From Mesosutterella porci (lineage in GTDB: Bacteria > Pseudomonadota > Gammaproteobacteria > Burkholderiales > Burkholderiaceae_F), in the NCBI RefSeq assembly GCF_022134585.1, contig NZ_JAKNCT010000001.1, positions 248,001 to 312,000 of the forward strand: DNA of 64,000 nucleotides, in the 5' to 3' direction. Numbering within the stretch: position 1 is the stretch's first letter; every line of letters starts with the position of its first letter. Under the pieces are notes generated by a model, which saw only the letters and a program-made list of their open reading frames with translations, was not told the DNA's origin and made no database searches. Made by a program: the position numbers and the translations under genes. Below, piece by piece: positions 60,001 through 64,000 of this stretch.

Positions 60001-61857
60001 TCACTCAGCCGAACCCAAGGCTGAACGCAGCCGGTCCGACAGCCCGCCTGAGCGCATCACACGCCTTCCGACCGCGGCCGCGACCGCGCCCCGGCTCGCA
60101 AAGAGCGTGAGCCTTCCCTTGTCAGCCCCCCGGTCGGCCAGTCTCGTCACCGCTGTATAAAGGAGCTCGCGCGAGCCGATTTTTTCGCCTCCCCCTTCGG
60201 GGAGGCAGACCGCGAGGTTGTGGTAGGCCGAGCCCTGGCTCTTGTGAATCGTGATCGCGAAGGCGCTTTCGTGCTGTGGAAGGAGCGCCACGGGAAGCGC
60301 CAGTCGCAGCGCCCCGAACCAGGCGATGAGGCCCTTCTCTCCGCTCGGAAGCTCCACCGCAGTGTCGCCGTTTGAGAGCCCGAGCGCGCGGCTGTTTTTC
60401 GTTACGATGATGAGCCTGCCCGGATAATGGATCGCCTCGGGTTCCGCGCCCGAGGCCGCCCGGACGATCCTTTCCATGAAGGCGTTCACGGCGTCCGTGC
60501 CGTTGTCCCCCGCATGGACAGAAGAGAGCACCCGCACGCTGTCGACCTGGGCCCAGAGCCTGTCAACGGCCTCGGCGTCCCTGGCCTGAGGGAACTGCGC
60601 CCCCTTCCTTCCCTGCTGCAGGAGAAAGCCGTAGGCGTCCCTGAGCCACGCCTGAAGCTCTCGCGAAACGCCGCCCGAGCCCCGGCCGGACGTCTTCTCC
60701 CAGTCAATCGCGTTGTCGCCCTCCTGGTTCGGAGCTTCGAGGACGTCGAAGACCGCCTTTTCGTCGACCTCGCCCGACTTGGGAGTGACCGCCCTCGCAA
60801 GGCGGTAAAGCCTGGAGCCGCCGCTGAAGCGGTGGTTCTTCGTGAACTCGCAGATCCAGGGCCCGAGCGGCCCCGCCTTGTCCGAGAGATCGGAAAAGAC
60901 GGAGCCCGGGCCCACGGCCGCGAGCTGGTCCTTGTCGCCCAGGAGCAGCACCCGCGTGCGTGCGGGGTCGAGCGCGTCAAAGAGCCTTGAGGCGAGGTCG
61001 AGGTCCATCATCGAGCACTCGTCGACCACGAGCACGTCGGCCTCGATCCGGCGCTGCTCGGAAAGCCACCGCTGCAGGGTCTGGCAGCGGATGCCCGAAG
61101 AGCGCACGAGGGTTGCGAGCCGGGCGAGCTCCGCACCCCCGCTTTCCATTCCCGGCAGAGCCCCCAGAATCGAGCCCTCGAGGTTCGAGGAGGCCTTCCC
61201 CGTGGGGGCGGAGCCTGCAATGACAAGGTCCGGGTTCTCAGCGAGGAGGCAGGCGATGATTCGCACCACCACCGTGGTCTTGCCCGTGCCGGGGCCACCC
61301 GTGATGACCGTGAGGCGGCTCCCGAGCGCCTGCTCGAGCGCCCGATCGTGGTCCGGGTCGGTGCGGCCGCTCGACCGATCGCTTTCTCGGAAAGCCTCGA
61401 TCGCCCGGCGCATCGCGTCCGTGACTGGGGTCTTTGCCTCGCAGGCGAAGGCGGCAACCGCGGAGGCCAGTCTCTCCTCCTCGGAAAAGCGCCTTTCAAG
61501 GTAGAGCCTTCCGCCCTTTTCATCCCAGACAAAGGGCGGGATGAGCCCCTCTTCCGCGGGCTTTGCTTCCATCGGCCGAGCGAGGCCCGAGCCGACCAAA
61601 AGTCCGATCTCTGCGGCCCGACTGTCCGGATCGCCCGGAAGCTCCGAGACCGGCAGGCACACGCCCCCCTTTCTCTGCGGGTCGGCCTCCATCGCCGCGA
61701 ACCCGTCCATCAGGGCTTCAAGCGCTGCGGGAAGGCCTTGAGGGACGGGATTTTTCCTGCGCTCCAGGGGCCGCAGCAGCGCGCGCCCCAGAGCCCGCCA
61801 CGCCTCGCGCTCGAAGCGCTCCTCCGCTGTTTCTTCAGTTTTCACCGCCTCAGTCAT
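60001..61857 (-). CDS. recD: Exodeoxyribonuclease V alpha subunit RecD
   Basis: RecD is the 5'-3' helicase subunit of RecBCD, which processes double-strand breaks and degrades foreign linear DNA. It is 618 residues. The N-terminal RecD domain covers about 1-165. Helicase motifs follow: Walker A GGPGTGKT at 187-194, motif Ia SAPTGKA, Walker B VVDECSMMD near 278-286, motif III LLGDKDQLAAVGPGSVF, and the C-terminal motif AFAITIHKSQGSAY. The ATG overlaps the recB stop by 4 bases (ATGA), so recB and recD are translationally coupled in the usual order. Confidence 0.95.
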   Translation of the reverse strand: MTEAVKTEETAEERFEREAWRALGRALLRPLERRKNPVPQGLPAALEALMDGFAAMEADPQRKGGVCLPVSELPGDPDSRAAEIGLLVGSGLARPMEAKPAEEGLIPPFVWDEKGGRLYLERRFSEEERLASAVAAFACEAKTPVTDAMRRAIEAFRESDRSSGRTDPDHDRALEQALGSRLTVITGGPGTGKTTVVVRIIACLLAENPDLVIAGSAPTGKASSNLEGSILGALPGMESGGAELARLATLVRSSGIRCQTLQRWLSEQRRIEADVLVVDECSMMDLDLASRLFDALDPARTRVLLLGDKDQLAAVGPGSVFSDLSDKAGPLGPWICEFTKNHRFSGGSRLYRLARAVTPKSGEVDEKAVFDVLEAPNQEGDNAIDWEKTSGRGSGGVSRELQAWLRDAYGFLLQQGRKGAQFPQARDAEAVDRLWAQVDSVRVLSSVHAGDNGTDAVNAFMERIVRAASGAEPEAIHYPGRLIIVTKNSRALGLSNGDTAVELPSGEKGLIAWFGALRLALPVALLPQHESAFAITIHKSQGSAYHNLAVCLPEGGGEKIGSRELLYTAVTRLADRGADKGRLTLFASRGAVAAAVGRRVMRSGGLSDRLRSALGSAE

Positions 61858-64000
61858 TTCGCTTTCTCCCCGCCCAGCAGCCTGCCCGATTCAAGGATGA
61901 TGCGGGGGTCGGGCCTGAGCACCACCGCGGCCGGCTCCGCGGCGGGAGCGGCGGCCGAGAACCCTCTGATGAACACATAGGCCATGCCGCCGATCCTGCC
62001 CACCGCTTCTTCGGGCCCGATCCCCCAGGCTTCCGAGATCATCCGCTGTAGCGCCGTGAGATAGAAAAGCGCCTGCCAGCCGTACTTCGCCTCAAGCATC
62101 ACGTCCATCATCGCAGAGGCGCAGTAAGAGCGCGCGCTGCGGTCGCCCGGCTGGTCCGTCTTCCAGTCGACAAGCCAGAAGAGCCCCGAGGCGTCCTGCG
62201 CCAAGAGGTCGATCCGGCCCTCAAGATAGCCGCGAAGAACCGTCCTTGCGGCCGAGGGCTCCAGGTCCGCAAGCGGCAGCCTCTTTTCAGCCGGCGCCTT
62301 CCGGTTGAGCTCCAGGATCTTTCGCGCGAAGCCCTCGGCCGTGACGCCCTCGCCCACCGTGAGCGCGAAGGGGAGCTCCGGAACCGCACAGCCTTCCGGC
62401 GCGTCGGCGATCCGGAAAGCATCGTCTCCGCTCCAAAGGGGCGTTGAGAAGACGCCCCGGATCCGGTCCGAGACCCACGAGACCGCGTCCTCGCGGTCTT
62501 TCTTCGGGTCGGGCTCCTCTCCCGCTTCATGCCGGACCTTGCGGGCGAGAAGCGAGGAGCCCTTCGCCGCGTCGAACACTCGTTTAAAGCCGCTCCCACT
62601 CTCGAGGAATCCCTCGCTTCTGTGCAGGTCCGAGCGGATGCTCTCTTCGAACAGGTTGTGGACGGCGTCGCCCGTGTCCTTGCCGCCCGCGAGGAAGGCC
62701 GGGTTCTGGAAGAGATCCGGCGCCGCCTGCTCTTCGCCCTCCGCCTCCTCCGCGTAGGCTTCATCCGGCTCACGCTCGTCGGGAATGCCCGGAAGCGAGA
62801 GCTCAAAGCCCCGAGCAATGCTCGAGTAGCTCGAGCTCCTCCAGGGACGGATCAGCGGTCCCGCAGCCTGGGCTCCGGCAAGGGCGTCTTCCGAGGAGGA
62901 AGGCTTCGCACAGATGGAAACGGCTCTCCCGGCCGGCTCCAGAAGCGGATCCTTCGGATAGAGCACAGCGGCGAGCGGCTCTCCCTCGGGACAGCGCTCG
63001 AGGCTCTCCGCCGCCTCTTCAACGATCGCAGAGCGCGGCCCGTCCCCGGTCTTTCCTTTCCTCAGCGCCGCTGCCATCCCGGAGCGCACTCCGGGGTCGT
63101 GCGCGAAGGAGGACTCGCTTTTCAGGCGAGCCTCAAAGTCCGAGAGGCCCTGGGTCATTTCAGCGGCCAGTAATCCATCCTCCTTCGATGCGCTGGACCG
63201 TCCTTTCCCCGTCTTCTTCCGGGCCTCGGGATTCTTAGCCTCCGGCCGCGGACCCGCCTTGAGCAGGTCGATCCAGACGGACCTGGTGCTGACGAAGTGG
63301 TAAATGCCTTCCTTTACCCTCTTGTAAACCACGGGCAGCGGCAGGACCACGCGGGCCGATCCGCGGGTCGCTCCGACGTAGGCGATCCGCACAAGCTCTT
63401 CGCGGATCCCTCGGATCGTCTCTTCCGCCCGGTCTCCCTTGCGGGGACTTTGCAGGTATTCCCAGCCGCCTTCGGCGGCGGGCAGCAGCAGCGGATCCTG
63501 CTTATTCCCCTGACAGTAGGAAAAAGCGCCCGCCAGGTAGACGACCGGGTACTCGAGCCCCTTCGATCCAAAGACAGTCTCGATCCGGACGAGCGAGGCG
63601 TCGCTCTCCACCCGCAGCTGGCGCTCAACGGGCGAATCTGGTTTCGAAGCATAAGAACTCGACCCCTTCGAAGCGAGGCCGTCCAGAGTCCGCTCGAACT
63701 CCTGCACGAGGGAGGACATGCTTTTCACGCGTTCGTACTGCGCGTGCAGGAGTTCGACCACCTGGCCCCAGTTCGTGAGGCTGCGATCGCCCCCGGGCGA
63801 AGAAAGCGCCCGTCCCACCGTTCCAAACTTTTCGAAGAGGAAGGAGAACGCCGAGGCGAACCCGTAGCGCTCGCAGCGCGCCGAGGCTTCCCGGAAAAGC
63901 TTCAGGTCCTCAAGGTAGAGGTCCTCCACCTTCTTTTCTTTTTCCGTTTTTTCCTCGCCTGCCTCCGGCTCGGACTCGATCAGCTCCGAGAGCTTCCTGC
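61854..64000 (-). CDS. recB: Exodeoxyribonuclease V beta subunit RecB, 3' part
   Basis: These are the last 715 or so codons of recB, and the frame is open to the window edge, so the gene continues beyond it. Visible are helicase motif V (ETVFGSKGLEYPVVYLAG), motif VI (RIAYVGATRGSARVVL), a linker, and the nuclease domain: the His of AVHNLFEESI, GRIDLLAQDASGLFWLVDWKTDQ with the two Asp and the Lys of the catalytic centre, and YGWQALFYLTALQR. The nuclease is therefore intact. It is coupled to recD. The N-terminal ATPase motif I lies outside the window. Confidence 0.93.
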   Translation of the reverse strand, partial: RKLSELIESEPEAGEEKTEKEKKVEDLYLEDLKLFREASARCERYGFASAFSFLFEKFGTVGRALSSPGGDRSLTNWGQVVELLHAQYERVKSMSSLVQEFERTLDGLASKGSSSYASKPDSPVERQLRVESDASLVRIETVFGSKGLEYPVVYLAGAFSYCQGNKQDPLLLPAAEGGWEYLQSPRKGDRAEETIRGIREELVRIAYVGATRGSARVVLPLPVVYKRVKEGIYHFVSTRSVWIDLLKAGPRPEAKNPEARKKTGKGRSSASKEDGLLAAEMTQGLSDFEARLKSESSFAHDPGVRSGMAAALRKGKTGDGPRSAIVEEAAESLERCPEGEPLAAVLYPKDPLLEPAGRAVSICAKPSSSEDALAGAQAAGPLIRPWRSSSYSSIARGFELSLPGIPDEREPDEAYAEEAEGEEQAAPDLFQNPAFLAGGKDTGDAVHNLFEESIRSDLHRSEGFLESGSGFKRVFDAAKGSSLLARKVRHEAGEEPDPKKDREDAVSWVSDRIRGVFSTPLWSGDDAFRIADAPEGCAVPELPFALTVGEGVTAEGFARKILELNRKAPAEKRLPLADLEPSAARTVLRGYLEGRIDLLAQDASGLFWLVDWKTDQPGDRSARSYCASAMMDVMLEAKYGWQALFYLTALQRMISEAWGIGPEEAVGRIGGMAYVFIRGFSAAAPAAEPAAVVLRPDPRIILESGRLLGGEKAK

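Overview
The window looks like chromosome of a high-GC, anaerobic or microaerophilic betaproteobacterium of the Sutterella/Parasutterella type (order Burkholderiales). This is an inference. It rests on repeated secreted FAD/FMN fumarate- or urocanate-reductase-like proteins, a [4Fe-4S]-type hybrid cluster protein, a DcuC-like C4-dicarboxylate carrier, autotransporters (one with a typical extended signal peptide) and a Gram-negative RecBCD system. No rRNA, tRNA, CRISPR array, insertion sequence or integrase was seen. Layout. (1) 1-14.1 kb is chromosomal: a LysR regulator, a periplasmic flavoprotein reductase, a GlcD-type FAD oxidase, a MetQ-like binding protein, hcp behind an NsrR-like NO-responsive operator, nadE, a TSUP permease, two near-duplicate hsp20 genes each with a textbook sigma-32 promoter, a RibD-C-type reductase, and a broken methyltransferase gene. 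(2) 14.3-14.4 kb holds a strong candidate small RNA gene. (3) About 14.4-36.8 kb is a conjugation module of markedly higher GC: a VirD2-like relaxase with a MobC-like partner and a possible oriT, a trimeric autotransporter adhesin, an S24-type repressor, and a long polycistron trbM-virB1-B2-B3-B4-B5/B6-B7-B8-B9-B10-B11-(Api92-like)-virD4-unknown-ardC-like-topoisomerase-like. Most of these genes are joined by 1-4 bp stop/start overlaps. Three features stand out: virB5 and virB6 are one fused reading frame, virD4 is split by a frameshift, and the last gene is a type IA topoisomerase homologue that has lost its catalytic tyrosine and metal-binding aspartates. (4) 37-50 kb is chromosomal again: a subtilisin-type autotransporter, a secreted C69 peptidase, two tandem UspA-type stress proteins, a broken threonine aldolase gene, azlCD and a DcuC-like carrier. 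(5) 50-64 kb holds an acetyltransferase, a membrane-anchored methyltransferase, two 5'-truncated gene fragments meeting head to head, a nuclease-helicase (DUF2075), a broken metallophosphoesterase gene, a gene-poor AT-rich stretch, a second flavoprotein reductase, recD and the 3' part of recB. How the genes fit together. The conjugation module carries relaxase, accessory protein, coupling protein and a nearly complete VirB set. It shows no integrase, replication gene or attachment site here, and with virD4 broken it may be stranded or mobilisable only in trans. The flanks suggest an anaerobic gut-type lifestyle: flavin-dependent respiration of organic acids, C4-dicarboxylate transport, NO and hydroxylamine detoxification, heat-shock chaperones and surface proteases or adhesins. 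At least five decayed genes and fragments show active genome erosion outside the module.
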